Shown: piece by piece, positions 8,234 to 16,419 of the stretch
Position numbering within the stretch: the first letter of the stretch is position 1
Layout of the letters: each line of letters opens with the position of its first letter
Assembly (NCBI GenBank): GCA_013824165.1
Contig: PNNH01000038.1
Span: forward strand, 119,316-183,315
Reading direction: 5' to 3'
Source: Methylibium sp.
GTDB taxonomy: Bacteria > Pseudomonadota > Gammaproteobacteria > Burkholderiales > Burkholderiaceae_C
Length of the DNA stretch: 64,000 nt
Position numbers and translations under genes: made by a program
The notes under the pieces: model-generated
Told to the model about the DNA's origin: nothing
The model's database searches: none
The model's input: only the letters and a program-made list of their open reading frames with translations

Positions 8234-8595
8234 GGGTTCAGCTGGTCCAAGTCCAGACCAGCGATGTCGATGATCTTCAGGCCGTAGTTCTCGCCCGTGA
8301 CCACCACCTCGGCACGTCCGATGGCGGTGCCGTTGACCTTGATCGTCAGCGGCTCGCCGGCCAGGGTGTCAAGCTCGACAACACTCTCGGAGGTCAGCTG
8401 CGCCAGGTCGTACAGCGAAAGCCTGGCCTCGCCGACTTCGAGCGTCAGCGTGACCGGGATCTTGCGCATCAGTTTGGGCAGATCACGCCCTGGTGCGGCG
8501 GGAGCGGCCTCGGGCGCGGGCAGTCCGAGTCCCAGATCCTGGTCGGGATAGTCATTGAGCAGGGCGTCGATGGCGGGGTTGTCGTTCATATTCAT
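8230..8595 (-). CDS. fliN: Flagellar C-ring protein FliN
   Basis: A 121-residue switch-complex protein. The C-terminal SpoA domain (residues about 45-118) is standard: MRKIPVTLTLEVGEARLSLYDL, VELDTLAGEPLTIKVNG, and GRAEVVVTGENYGLKIIDI. The ATG at 8595 is chosen because CGGAG lies about 8 bases before it; a longer in-frame start at 8628 would overlap fliM. The N-terminus reads NDNPAIDALLNDYPDQD. This resembles the CheY-binding peptide normally at the start of FliM (EIDALLNG), which this FliM lacks. It could instead be a divergent form of the acidic N-tail found in other FliN proteins. Confidence 0.93.
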   Translation of the reverse strand: MNMNDNPAIDALLNDYPDQDLGLGLPAPEAAPAAPGRDLPKLMRKIPVTLTLEVGEARLSLYDLAQLTSESVVELDTLAGEPLTIKVNGTAIGRAEVVVTGENYGLKIIDIAGLDLDQLNP

Positions 8596-8611
8596 GGCAA
8601 GGCTCCGTGGC

Positions 8612-9502
8612 TCAGTCGGCGTCAGCAAAGGAAGTCAGGCACAGCTTGCCCTGGTGTTCCGCCACCGACGCGGTGAACAGGCGTGAGCCGTCGATCAGCA
8701 CGTCGGTGGTCTTCAGTCGGATTGGAATCAGGTCGCCGGGGCGCAGGTCGAGCAACTGGCCCAGCGGGATCTGTTGCTCCAGCAGGCGGGCCTCGATCTT
8801 GAGCTGCAGCTGGCGCACCAGCTTGGCGGGCTCGGGCTTCGGTGCGGCTGCTTCGGCGCGCGCCGGCAGCTCCTGGCTCAGGCGCTGCAGCAGTCGCGCG
8901 ATGTGCTGCGGGCTCAGCGCCAGCAGCAGTCGGCTGCTCAAGCCCTGGTTCACTTCACTGATAGTCGCCTGGATGAACCAGGTTCCCGCTACCAGCTGCG
9001 CTTGCTGGCTGAGCTGCAGGCGTGGCAACTCGGGCACGGCGGCCGGCGCCGACTCGATCAGGCGCAAGGCGCGCTCCAGGGCCTGAAGGCACAGACTGCG
9101 CCGCAGCCTTTCCTCGGTGCTGGTCTCGGGCATTGCATCGCTGGACGCAGCGGGCGCAGCGTCAGCGGGAGCGGCGTCGGCCGCGCCGTAGCGATGCGCC
9201 ATCAAGCTCAGCACTAGGCTGCGCTCAATCAGCCCGCCGACGCGCCCCTGCTTGGTGTCGCCCACCATCCAGCGGCCATTCGCAGCCGGCGGCATGCTGG
9301 GGCTGATGCTCAGTTCGCTGACCTGGTAGGCGGCACGGTAGCGGCGGCTGATCTGCTTGAACATCTCGCCGAGCCCGTCACCTAACTGATCGGTGTAGCG
9401 TGTCAGCAGCTGAACTGGCCGGCCCAGCGTGGAGGCATCCACGGCGTGGACCTCGCGCGGCTCCTTGCGGGGCGCGGCTGGACGGATGCAGTTGTTGGAC
9501 AT
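8612..9502 (-). CDS. fliM: Flagellar C-ring protein FliM
   Basis: A 296-residue FliM, first gene of the leftward fliMNPQR-flhBA operon. It matches FliM in the middle domain (RPVQLLTRYTDQLGDGLGEMFKQISRRYRAAYQ onward) and has a C-terminal SpoA domain (residues about 220-290, with GQLLDLRPGDLIPIRL). It is shorter than E. coli FliM (334). The N-terminus (MSNNCIRPAAPRKEPRE) has no EIDALL-type CheY-P-binding motif, so response of this motor to chemotaxis signalling through FliM is doubtful. No strong SD precedes the ATG. Confidence 0.9.
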   Translation of the reverse strand: MSNNCIRPAAPRKEPREVHAVDASTLGRPVQLLTRYTDQLGDGLGEMFKQISRRYRAAYQVSELSISPSMPPAANGRWMVGDTKQGRVGGLIERSLVLSLMAHRYGAADAAPADAAPAASSDAMPETSTEERLRRSLCLQALERALRLIESAPAAVPELPRLQLSQQAQLVAGTWFIQATISEVNQGLSSRLLLALSPQHIARLLQRLSQELPARAEAAAPKPEPAKLVRQLQLKIEARLLEQQIPLGQLLDLRPGDLIPIRLKTTDVLIDGSRLFTASVAEHQGKLCLTSFADAD

Positions 9503-9656
9503 GGTGGTGCTGAGGTGCAGTGGTGGGGACGGCAGCGCGGTTGGACCTCGGTCGAGCCCCGAAAGAAGCTCGCGAGAAGCCCCGCAAACCGAGGTTTCGG
9601 CCGAATATCTACAGTTGCTTATTCTAGGGAATCAAGCCGGAGAAACTTACTGCCGT

Positions 9657-9673
9657 GGCGGCAGTCTGCCGCC
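9657..9673. repeat. Palindrome upstream of fliM
   Basis: GGCGGCAG, one base, CTGCCGCC: a perfect 8-bp inverted repeat 155 bases before the fliM start. A third half copy (ACTGCC) lies just to its left. It could be a regulator-binding site; there is no T run that would make it a terminator. Confidence 0.45.
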
Positions 9674-10003
9674 AATCGCGTCAACTATTCACGCAGTATG
9701 GCGGCTGTGCTGGATGTAACTAGATGACGCTTGATAGTAGTTCTCGGTCTGATTTTCATGGCCCGATGGGTAGGCGGAATTGTGTGTATCAAATATGACG
9801 ATCCGCCGCGCCGGATCGACATTCTTCAAACCTTGATGCGGACGCAACAGTGGGCAATGTTGCTGTGCACAAATTCACGCAAGTGGAACCGGCTTGGCAC
9901 TGTTGGTGATTTTGTGTATCGCGTCACTGCTGGCACGGATACAGTAACCATCATCAGGGCACACCCGAACGAAAGTCGGGGTCGCAAAGCTTCCGGTCTA
10001 CCT

Positions 10004-10021
10004 CCGCCGATCACTCGGCGG
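10004..10021. repeat. Inverted repeat in the fliM-fliE gap
   Basis: CCGCCGA-TCAC-TCGGCGG, a perfect 7-bp inverted repeat with a 4-base loop. No T run follows on either strand. Its role is unknown. Confidence 0.35.
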
Positions 10022-10099
10022 CCACGATAGCGGGGTTGCCAGACCTGAGTCTGCTGGTCCCGCGTGCTGCGTGGGGTCTGCAGGTCCTCTCGCCTGCCG

Positions 10100-10118
10100 G
10101 GCCGCTTCTCCAGCGGCC
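10100..10118 (+). repeat. Hairpin before the small ORF at 10179
   Basis: GGCCGCT-TCTCC-AGCGGCC, a perfect 7-bp stem that can be extended by flanking pairs. TTTTT occurs only about 11 bases further on, so it is a poor intrinsic terminator, but it precedes the possible small gene at 10179. Confidence 0.35.
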
Positions 10119-10178
10119 TGTTGTGACCTTTTTGGCTTTCGCCTGGGCTAGTTGCTCGTTTTCCTGAAGGAGCGACGC

Positions 10179-10346
10179 ATGACCGGCCTCTTTTTTCACA
10201 GTCCTACTCGCAGTCCGCGGCCAGCCTCGCGCAGTGGCCGGCTTGGCTGTGCGTTGGTCGGTCGAGGCGATGTGGTGTGCCTTGCAACGACGCTCAGGCG
10301 CCGGGCCAGTGCAGCCGTGGCGGTATTGGAACTGGCGTGTGCATGA
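10179..10346 (+). CDS. Possible small protein (55 aa), doubtful
   Basis: A 55-codon ORF beginning MTGLFFHSPTRSP. It is preceded by GAAGGAG six bases before the ATG, the best SD in this intergenic region. The product is Arg/Ala-rich with a weakly hydrophobic C-terminus (ASAAVAVLELACA), and I recognise no family. The good ribosome site is the only argument for it. Composition does not separate it from chance. Confidence 0.22.
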   Translation: MTGLFFHSPTRSPRPASRSGRLGCALVGRGDVVCLATTLRRRASAAVAVLELACA

Positions 10347-10518
10347 CGTCAGCGGCAGAGTGTATAGATTTCCAACATAGCGGTATTCCGCGGTGTTATA
10401 GATTGCCGCCGAGTCGTTGATTTGTAATTTATCAAAAACATCAAAAACTATCAGATCGAAGAATCTGAAACGTTAAAGAGGGAATATCTGTGCGCATTAG
10501 CATAGTTGTTTGAGGGCA

Positions 10519-10553
10519 GGGCCATGGCGCGTTTGTTGAGCGCGCCATGGCCC
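10519..10553. repeat. Perfect 13-bp inverted repeat upstream of fliE
   Basis: GGGCCATGGCGCG, 9-base loop, CGCGCCATGGCCC. It lies 103 bases before the fliE start and is not followed by a T run on either strand, so it is unlikely to be a terminator. It could be a regulator-binding site or an RNA hairpin in the fliE leader. It is the longest perfect hairpin I found in the window. Confidence 0.7.
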
Positions 10554-10655
10554 GCAAATATCCCAAGTTGATTCTGGTTTTATTACCCTGAATGGGTAAG
10601 GCCAAAACACGTCTGAATCACTGTGGCGTTAGGGAAATATGAGGAGTCGAAAACC

Positions 10656-10997
10656 ATGGCCATCGCAGCAGCAATACCCGGTCTAAATCCGGTTCAACTG
10701 GAACTGGCACGTATTGAGCAGGATGCTCTGCGCCTGGGCGCCATCGCGCCGGCTCAGGGCGAGGCCGACGCCTCCGGCGCTGGCTTCGCCCAGAGCATGA
10801 CGCAGGCTCTGCTGCGCGTCGACGCCAAGGGCCAGGACGCCGGCGAGCGCATGGCCGCCGTCGAGCGAGGCGAGAGCGACGACCTGGTGGGCGCGATGCT
10901 GGCCAGCCAGGATGCCAGCCTGTCCTTCTCGATGCTGATGCAGGTGAGGAACAAGGTCGTCGGCGCCGTCGACGAGTTGATCAAGCTGCAGCTCTGA
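10656..10997 (+). CDS. fliE: Flagellar hook-basal body protein FliE
   Basis: A 113-residue protein that joins the MS ring to the rod. The family C-terminus is clear: MLASQDASLSFSMLMQVRNKVVGAVDELIKLQL, with the usual A-x-x-S/A-F-x-x-M-x-x-V-R-N-K core. The ATG at 10656 is chosen because GAGGAG lies 10 bases before it; an in-frame GTG at 10623 has no SD. It is the first gene of the rightward fliEFGHIJ operon, 46 bases before fliF. Confidence 0.95.
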   Translation: MAIAAAIPGLNPVQLELARIEQDALRLGAIAPAQGEADASGAGFAQSMTQALLRVDAKGQDAGERMAAVERGESDDLVGAMLASQDASLSFSMLMQVRNKVVGAVDELIKLQL

Positions 10998-11043
10998 GCC
11001 TGTGTCTCGAAGCCTACCTCTAAAAGTCAGCGCCTAACCCTAC

Positions 11044-12738
11044 ATGCTCAAACCTCTGCTGGCCCGCCTGGGCCCCGTCTGGAGCGCAAGACCCGCACTG
11101 GTGCCCGGCCTTGCCAAGGGCCTGTTGCCGGTGATGGCGCTTGCCGTGGCCGGCACGGCTCTCGTGCTGATGCTGATGTGGCGCGATCAGGCCAGCTACA
11201 AGCCGGTATTCGGCCAGCGCGAGCGCGTGGCCAATGGCGAGATGATGGCCGTGCTGGACGCGGAGCAGATCGCCTACCGCCTGCATCCCGAGACCGGCCA
11301 GGTGCTGGTACCCGAGGCGCAGCTGGGCAAGGTGCGCATGCTGCTTGCCGCCAAGGGCGTGGTCGCCAAGCTGCCCGCCGGCCTGGAGCTGATGGACAGG
11401 AACGATCCGCTGGGTGTCAGCCAGTTCGTGCAGGACGTGCGCTTCCGCCGCGGTCTGGAAGGCGAGCTGGCGCAAAGCATGATGACGCTGGACGCCGTTG
11501 AGGGCGCACGTGTGCACCTCTCCATAGCCAAGTCCTCGTCCTTCGTGCTGAGCGACGGCCAGAAGAGTTCGGCCTCGGTGGTACTGAGCTTGCGCCCCGG
11601 CCGCACGCTGGGCAACGAGCAGATTGCTGCGGTCATCAATATGGTGTCGGGCAGCGTCGCCAGCCTGGACCCGGCGCGTGTGAGCCTGGTCGACCAGGCC
11701 GGCAATCTGCTGTCGGCGCGTGTGGACCTGAGCGAAGGCTTCGATGCTAACCAGGGCAACGAGGCACAGCGCCGCTACCAGGACGAGGTGCGCCGCAATG
11801 TGCGCGAGCTGCTGGCGCCGGTGCTGGGTGAAGAGAACTACCGGCTCAGCGTCACCGCCGAGGTCGACAACGACCGCGTGCAGGAGACCCGCGAACAGTA
11901 TGGTGACGCGCCCAAGCTGACCAACGAAGCCATGCGCGAGGAGCAGGATCGCGAGCGCATCGCGCTGGGCGTGCCGGGCTCGCTGTCCAACCGCCCGGTG
12001 AACGCGCCGGGCCAGGCCGCCTCGGGCGCCGAGGGCGATGCTGGCGGCAGCAGCACGGCGCGCAAGAACGCCGCCACGCGGCAGTTCGCCTATGACCGCA
12101 ACATCACCCAGATCAAGCGCAGCCGCGGCCGCCTGCAGCGCCTGAACGTGGCCGTGCTGCTGAACAACGCGGCCGCGCCCGGCGGCAGCAAGCTGTGGTC
12201 GCCCGAGGAGATTGCCAAGGTCGAGAAGCTGCTGACGAGCGGCCTCGGCGTCAACGACGGCCGTGGCGACAAGCTGACGGTCTCGCCGATGAACTTCCCC
12301 GCGCCGCCGGTGGTCGAGCCCTGGTACCAGCAGCGCAACAACCTGGTCGACATCGGCGGGTGGATCGCTTACGCGCTGGCCTTCATCCTGGGCTACTTCC
12401 TGCTGCTGCGTCCGCTGCTGCGCCTGGCCCAGCAGGCGCTGGCCCCGGCTGCCCCGGCCGTCGGCAGCAGCGCGCTGACGCCGCTGGACGCTCCGGCGAA
12501 CAGCGCCGCCCGTACCGAGTTGCCCGCCCAGGCGCAGGGCGGTCAGCCGGCGCTGGCCAGCGCGGCAGCCCAGCCCATGCCCGTGGTGCCGCTGCTGGAG
12601 AACTACGAATTGCCGCCCCCCGGTTCGCCGGTGGATGTGTTGGTGGACCACCTCAAGGTGCTGGCGGCCAAGGAGCCCGAGCGCGTTGCCGAGGTCGTGA
12701 AACAGTGGGTGCAGAAGAAAAATGGCCGAAGCGACTGA
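11044..12738 (+). CDS. fliF: Flagellar MS-ring protein FliF
   Basis: A 564-residue membrane protein that forms the MS ring. The first membrane helix is at about residues 28-46, followed by ring-building motifs (YKPVFGQ, VLVPEAQLGKVRMLLAAKG and the GARVHLSIAKSSSFV region). The second helix (WIAYALAFILGYFLLLRPLL) is near residues 440-460. The C-terminal FliG-binding tail is VDVLVDHLKVLAAKEPERVAEVVKQWVQKKNG. Length is normal. Its end overlaps fliG by 17 bases. Confidence 0.97.
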   Translation: MLKPLLARLGPVWSARPALVPGLAKGLLPVMALAVAGTALVLMLMWRDQASYKPVFGQRERVANGEMMAVLDAEQIAYRLHPETGQVLVPEAQLGKVRMLLAAKGVVAKLPAGLELMDRNDPLGVSQFVQDVRFRRGLEGELAQSMMTLDAVEGARVHLSIAKSSSFVLSDGQKSSASVVLSLRPGRTLGNEQIAAVINMVSGSVASLDPARVSLVDQAGNLLSARVDLSEGFDANQGNEAQRRYQDEVRRNVRELLAPVLGEENYRLSVTAEVDNDRVQETREQYGDAPKLTNEAMREEQDRERIALGVPGSLSNRPVNAPGQAASGAEGDAGGSSTARKNAATRQFAYDRNITQIKRSRGRLQRLNVAVLLNNAAAPGGSKLWSPEEIAKVEKLLTSGLGVNDGRGDKLTVSPMNFPAPPVVEPWYQQRNNLVDIGGWIAYALAFILGYFLLLRPLLRLAQQALAPAAPAVGSSALTPLDAPANSAARTELPAQAQGGQPALASAAAQPMPVVPLLENYELPPPGSPVDVLVDHLKVLAAKEPERVAEVVKQWVQKKNGRSD

Positions 12739-13750
12739 TTTCATTCCCGCCACCAGCGCGGCCAGCCTGACGCCGGTGGAGCAGGCCGCCATCGTGCTGC
12801 TCAGCATGGGCGAGGAACCCGCTTCGGCGGTGCTGCGCTGCCTTTCGCGCGAGGAGCTGCTGGACGTCACGCAGGTGATGTCGCGCATGAGCGGCATCAA
12901 GGTGGACTGGGTCAAGACTGCGATCCAGCGCTTCTTCGACGACTACCGCGAGCAGAGCGGCGTGCACGGCGCCTCGCGCAGCTATCTCAAGCGTTCGCTG
13001 GACCTGGCACTGGGCGGCGACATCGCCAATAGTGTGCTCAACAACATCTACGGCGACGCGATCCGTCCCAAGATGCAGCGTCTGCAATGGGCTTCGCCCA
13101 AATGGTTGGCCGAGCACATCGTCGATGAGCATGTGCGCATGCAGGCCGTGTTCCTGGCCTTCCTGCCGCCCACGCTGGCCAGCGATGTGCTGGCCGCGCT
13201 GCCCGACGAAGGCCGCGACCTGGTGCTGCTCAACGTCGCACGCCTGTCGGAAGTGAATGCCGAACTGCTGCTTGAGCTGGAAGAGCTGGTCGAGCGCTGC
13301 CTGGCTGGTTTGGGCCAGCAGAGCGCCACGGTCGAGGGCGTGCGCCAGGTTGCCGAGATCCTCAACCGGCTGCCGGACCAGCGCCAGCAGATGGTCGAGC
13401 TGCTGCGCGCGCGCGACCCGGTGGTGGTCAGCGAGATCGAGGTCAGTATGTACGACTTCTTCATGCTCTCGCGCCAGAGCGAGAGCGTGCTGACCCGCAT
13501 CATCGAAGAGGTACCGATCGAGCTGTGGGCCGTGGCGCTCAAGGGTGCTGAAGCCCAGGTGCGAGACGCCATCCTTGCCGCGATGCCACGCCGCCAGGCA
13601 CAGAGTTTCGAGGACCTGATCCGCCGCAGCGGCCCGATGCCCTTGTCGCGCGCCGAGCAGGCCCGCAACGAGGTGATGGCCCAGGTCAAGGCGCTGGTCG
13701 ACGCCGGCGAGATCCAGGTCCAGCTGTTTGCCGAGGCGACGGTCGAATGA
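12722..13750 (+). CDS. fliG: Flagellar motor switch protein FliG
   Basis: A 342-residue rotor protein that binds FliF, FliM and the stator. The N-domain has LTPVEQAAIVLLSMGEEPA. The middle domain has the EHxxxEHPQ-equivalent region and LPDEGRDLVLLNVARLSEVN. The C-domain has ALKGAEAQVRDAILAAMPRR and FEDLIRRSGPMPLSRAEQARNEV. Charges that face MotA in E. coli are mostly kept: Arg in QVRD and acidic residues in FEDL. The usual Lys near LVKLDD is replaced by a Met/Ser stretch. It overlaps fliF and, by 4 bases, fliH. Confidence 0.95.
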   Translation: MAEATDFIPATSAASLTPVEQAAIVLLSMGEEPASAVLRCLSREELLDVTQVMSRMSGIKVDWVKTAIQRFFDDYREQSGVHGASRSYLKRSLDLALGGDIANSVLNNIYGDAIRPKMQRLQWASPKWLAEHIVDEHVRMQAVFLAFLPPTLASDVLAALPDEGRDLVLLNVARLSEVNAELLLELEELVERCLAGLGQQSATVEGVRQVAEILNRLPDQRQQMVELLRARDPVVVSEIEVSMYDFFMLSRQSESVLTRIIEEVPIELWAVALKGAEAQVRDAILAAMPRRQAQSFEDLIRRSGPMPLSRAEQARNEVMAQVKALVDAGEIQVQLFAEATVE

Positions 13751-14664
13751 GCCACAAGCCTGCCTCGCGTCCGCACCGTTTCCCGCCGCTGGCGCAAGTC
13801 CATGCGCGCGAGCAGCTGGCCAGCCGCGACCCGGCCCAGCTGCAGGCGGCGCTGGCCGAGGGTTTCCAGGAAGGCCTGTCCAAGGGCTATGAGCAGGGTC
13901 ATGCCAGCGGCCTGCAGACCGGCCAGGCCGAGGCCCGCCAGGCCGCGCAGCGCGAAGGCCATGCTGAAGGCTTTGCCGAGGGCCGCCGCGAGGTTCTGGC
14001 CCGCATCGACGGCCCGCTGCAGGCGGCCGAGTCGCTGACCGCGCATTTGCAGCAGCTGCAGCACGACTACCAGGTGGCGCTGCGCCGCGAAGTGGTGGAG
14101 TTGGTCGAGCGCGTCGCGCGCCAGGTCATCCGCGCCGAGCTGACGCTGCGCCCGGCCCAGCTGCTGGCCCTGGTCGACGAGACTGTCTCGGCTATGCCGC
14201 CGGCGCGCGAAGGGGTCGAAGTGTTCCTGAATCCGCAGGACCTGGAGCGCTTGATCGAGCTGGCGCCCGAGCGCCTGAAAGCCTGGCGCCTGCATGCGGA
14301 CGCCAGCCTGGAAGGCGGCGAGTGCCGTGTGGTGGCCGGTGGTCGCGAAGCCGATGCCGGCTGCCGCCAGCGCCTGGCCGCCTGCATGGAGCAGGTCAGC
14401 GCGCAGCTTGGCGAAGCCGATGTCGGCGCGCTGGGCGAGCCGCAGTCGGCCGAAGGCCTGGATGCGGCGTCCCTGGCGCTGTCCACTGAGCTGCCCACCG
14501 AGCCGGCCGAGGCGCTGGCACCGGCCAAGCCGGTCGCACGTGCCCGCGCGGCCAAGGCGGCACCGGACAAGGCGGCTGACCCCAAGGCGGCCAAGCCGGC
14601 CCCGGCGCGCAAGAGCGCGGCCAAGTCCAAGGCCCAGCCTTCCAGTGAGGAGGCCCAGCCATGA
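13747..14664 (+). CDS. fliH: Flagellar export ATPase regulator FliH
   Basis: A 305-residue stator and regulator of the FliI ATPase. Residues about 38-80 carry the typical run of GxxxG/GxxAG repeats (GFQEG, GYEQGHASG, EGHAEGFAEG). The conserved C-domain runs from RREVVELVERVARQVIRAELTL to about residue 235. After this comes an unusual low-complexity tail (about 255-300) rich in Ala, Lys and Pro (AKAAPDKAADPKAAKPAP), like histone H1. Its function is unknown and it is absent from typical FliH. The stop overlaps the fliI ATG by 4 bases. Confidence 0.92.
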   Translation: MSHKPASRPHRFPPLAQVHAREQLASRDPAQLQAALAEGFQEGLSKGYEQGHASGLQTGQAEARQAAQREGHAEGFAEGRREVLARIDGPLQAAESLTAHLQQLQHDYQVALRREVVELVERVARQVIRAELTLRPAQLLALVDETVSAMPPAREGVEVFLNPQDLERLIELAPERLKAWRLHADASLEGGECRVVAGGREADAGCRQRLAACMEQVSAQLGEADVGALGEPQSAEGLDAASLALSTELPTEPAEALAPAKPVARARAAKAAPDKAADPKAAKPAPARKSAAKSKAQPSSEEAQP

Positions 14665-15971
14665 TCAGCAAGGCGCTGCGCCGTGTCGAGCTTGGCGAGG
14701 TGCCGGTGGCCACGCCCACCGGACGCCTGGTCGGCGTCACCGGCTTGCTGCTGGAAGTCAGCGGATGCGTGCTGCGCACCGGCCAGCGCTGCCTGGTCGA
14801 GGGTGCGGGTGGCGAGTGGCTGCCGGCCCAGGTGGTGGGCTTCCGCGATCAGCTCTCTTATCTGATGCCGTTCAAGAAGCCCGAGGGCCTGGCCACCGGC
14901 GCACGTGTGCTGCAGGCGCCGGAGAATCGCCCGACCCTGATCGGCCCGGAGTGGCTGGGGCGCATTGTCAATGGCTTGGGCGAGCCCATCGACGGCCTGG
15001 GCCGCCTGGGTGGCGAGCATCCGCTGCCCAGCCAGCCGCCCAAGGTCAATCCGCTCAACAAGACGCCGGTGCACGAGCCGCTGGACGTGGGCGTGCGCAC
15101 AATCAACGCGATGCTGACGCTGGGCCGCGGCCAGCGTGTCGGCCTGATGGCCGGCTCCGGCGTGGGTAAGAGTGTGCTGCTGGGTCTGATCACTCGCCAG
15201 ACCGTCGCCGATGTGGTGGTGGTCGGTCTGATCGGCGAGCGCGGCCGCGAGGTGCGCGAGTTCATCGACATGAGCCTAGGCCCCGCCGGCCTGGCGCGCG
15301 CCGTCGTGGTGGTGGCGCCGGCCGATGAGTCGCCGCTGATGCGCATGCGCGCCACCGAGCTGTGCCACACCATCGCTGCGCATTACCGCGATCAGGGCCA
15401 GCACGTGCTGCTGCTGATCGATTCGCTGACCCGCTATGCGATGGCCAAGCGCGAAGTCGCGCTGGCCCTGGGCGAGCCGCCGGCCACGCGCGGCTATCCG
15501 CCCTCGGTGTTCTCGCTGCTGCCCGAGCTGGTGGAGAGCGCCGGCAACGGCGAGAACCCGGCCGGCAGCATGAGCGCGATCTACACCGTGCTGGCCGAGG
15601 GCGACGACCAGCAGGACCCAGTGGTGGACACCGCGCGCGCCATCCTGGACGGCCATATCGTGCTGTCGCGGGCGCTGGCCGAGCGCGGCCACTACCCGGC
15701 CATTGACATCGCGCAGTCCATCAGCCGCTGCATGGCCCTTGTGGCAGCCAAAGGCCACCAGCAGGCGGCGCGCCAGCTCAAGCAGATGTCCGCGCGCTAT
15801 GAGCAGGTGCGCGAGCTGATGCCGTTGGGCGCCTATGTGCCCGGCGCCGACCCGCTGACCGACCGCGCGGTGAACCTGTTTCCGCGCATCGAGGCCTTTC
15901 TGCACCAGGGCGTCAATGAAGCCGCGCCGCTGAGCCAGACCCTGCAGCAACTCGAGGAGCTGCTGGCATGA
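14661..15971 (+). CDS. fliI: Flagellum-specific ATPase FliI
   Basis: A 436-residue hexameric ATPase that unloads export substrates at the gate. Walker A is AGSGVGKS at residues 164-171. Walker B is HVLLLIDSLTRYAMAKREV near 245-263. The F1-beta-like segments GERGREVREFI and SVFSLLPELVESAGNG are intact. Normal length. It sits between fliH and fliJ with 4-base overlaps on both sides, so the three are probably translated together. Confidence 0.97.
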   Translation: MISKALRRVELGEVPVATPTGRLVGVTGLLLEVSGCVLRTGQRCLVEGAGGEWLPAQVVGFRDQLSYLMPFKKPEGLATGARVLQAPENRPTLIGPEWLGRIVNGLGEPIDGLGRLGGEHPLPSQPPKVNPLNKTPVHEPLDVGVRTINAMLTLGRGQRVGLMAGSGVGKSVLLGLITRQTVADVVVVGLIGERGREVREFIDMSLGPAGLARAVVVVAPADESPLMRMRATELCHTIAAHYRDQGQHVLLLIDSLTRYAMAKREVALALGEPPATRGYPPSVFSLLPELVESAGNGENPAGSMSAIYTVLAEGDDQQDPVVDTARAILDGHIVLSRALAERGHYPAIDIAQSISRCMALVAAKGHQQAARQLKQMSARYEQVRELMPLGAYVPGADPLTDRAVNLFPRIEAFLHQGVNEAAPLSQTLQQLEELLA

Positions 15972-16405
15972 ACGCAAAGCGCATGCAACACCAACTCGGC
16001 CAGCTGATGACGCTGCGCGAGCGCGAGATCGAGCAGCAACAGGCGCAGCTGGCGGGCAAGGAGCGGCTGCGGGATCGCTACGCGGCCTCCTTGCAGCGCC
16101 TGGAACAGCTCAACACGCAAATCGGCGCCAGCGGCGGGGCTTGCGCCAGCCTGGCGGGCAACAGTGCCGACTACAAGCAGGCCGTGCTGCAGTGGGCAGA
16201 GCAGCAGCGTCAGCAACTCGCGCAACACGATGCCGAGATCGCGGTGCAGCGCCAGACCATGCTGGCGATGGCGCGCAAGCAGCAGGCCACCGGGCAGCTG
16301 CTGGGCCGGGCGCAGGCCGTGCTGCAGGGCGAGGAACGGCGCGCCGAGCAGAAGTCCAGCGATGAGATCGCCGGCCAGGTCTGGTTGCGGAGGGCCGGGC
16401 CATGA
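15968..16405 (+). CDS. fliJ: Flagellar export protein FliJ
   Basis: A 145-residue, almost wholly helical and Gln-rich protein of FliJ size and position. FliJ is the coiled-coil stalk that links the FliI ring to FlhA. Sequence support is mainly the long heptad-rich helices (REREIEQQQAQLAGKERLRDRYAASLQRLEQL) and the location directly after fliI with a 4-base overlap. FliJ proteins diverge quickly, so position matters more than identity. Its end lies just before the fliD promoter element. Confidence 0.88.
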   Translation: MNAKRMQHQLGQLMTLREREIEQQQAQLAGKERLRDRYAASLQRLEQLNTQIGASGGACASLAGNSADYKQAVLQWAEQQRQQLAQHDAEIAVQRQTMLAMARKQQATGQLLGRAQAVLQGEERRAEQKSSDEIAGQVWLRRAGP

Positions 16406-16419
16406 ACATGCGGCAGGCA

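Larger units (their letters stand above)
9503..10655. other. 1.15-kb intergenic region between fliM and fliE
   Basis: This gap separates the divergent fliM and fliE operons and must contain both promoters. Base use is patchy: AT-rich around 9590-9960 and 10350-10480, GC-rich in between. It contains several inverted repeats (9657-9673, 10004-10021, 10100-10118, 10451-10468, 10519-10553) and one small ORF with a good SD at 10179. Lateral loci of Vibrio carry the regulator lafK just before fliE; nothing resembling it or a fragment of it is readable here. I found no convincing sigma-54 or sigma-28 promoter. Confidence 0.6.

Noticed and set aside
6005..8287. 760-codon open frame opposite fliR-fliQ-fliP
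   Set aside because: Low-complexity antisense shadow spanning four well-supported genes.
9898..9950. Two TGGCAC sequences as sigma-54 promoters for fliE
   Set aside because: Neither has GC 10 bases after the GG, and both lie about 700 bases from fliE.
9731..10030. 99-codon ORF in the fliM-fliE gap
   Set aside because: No ribosome site, no recognisable domain, rare-codon-like composition; weaker than the 10179 ORF.
10519..10553. Hairpin as a Rho-independent terminator
   Set aside because: No T run on either strand; kept only as an inverted repeat.
11020..12915. 631-codon open frame opposite fliF
   Set aside because: Antisense shadow; the fliF product is unmistakable.
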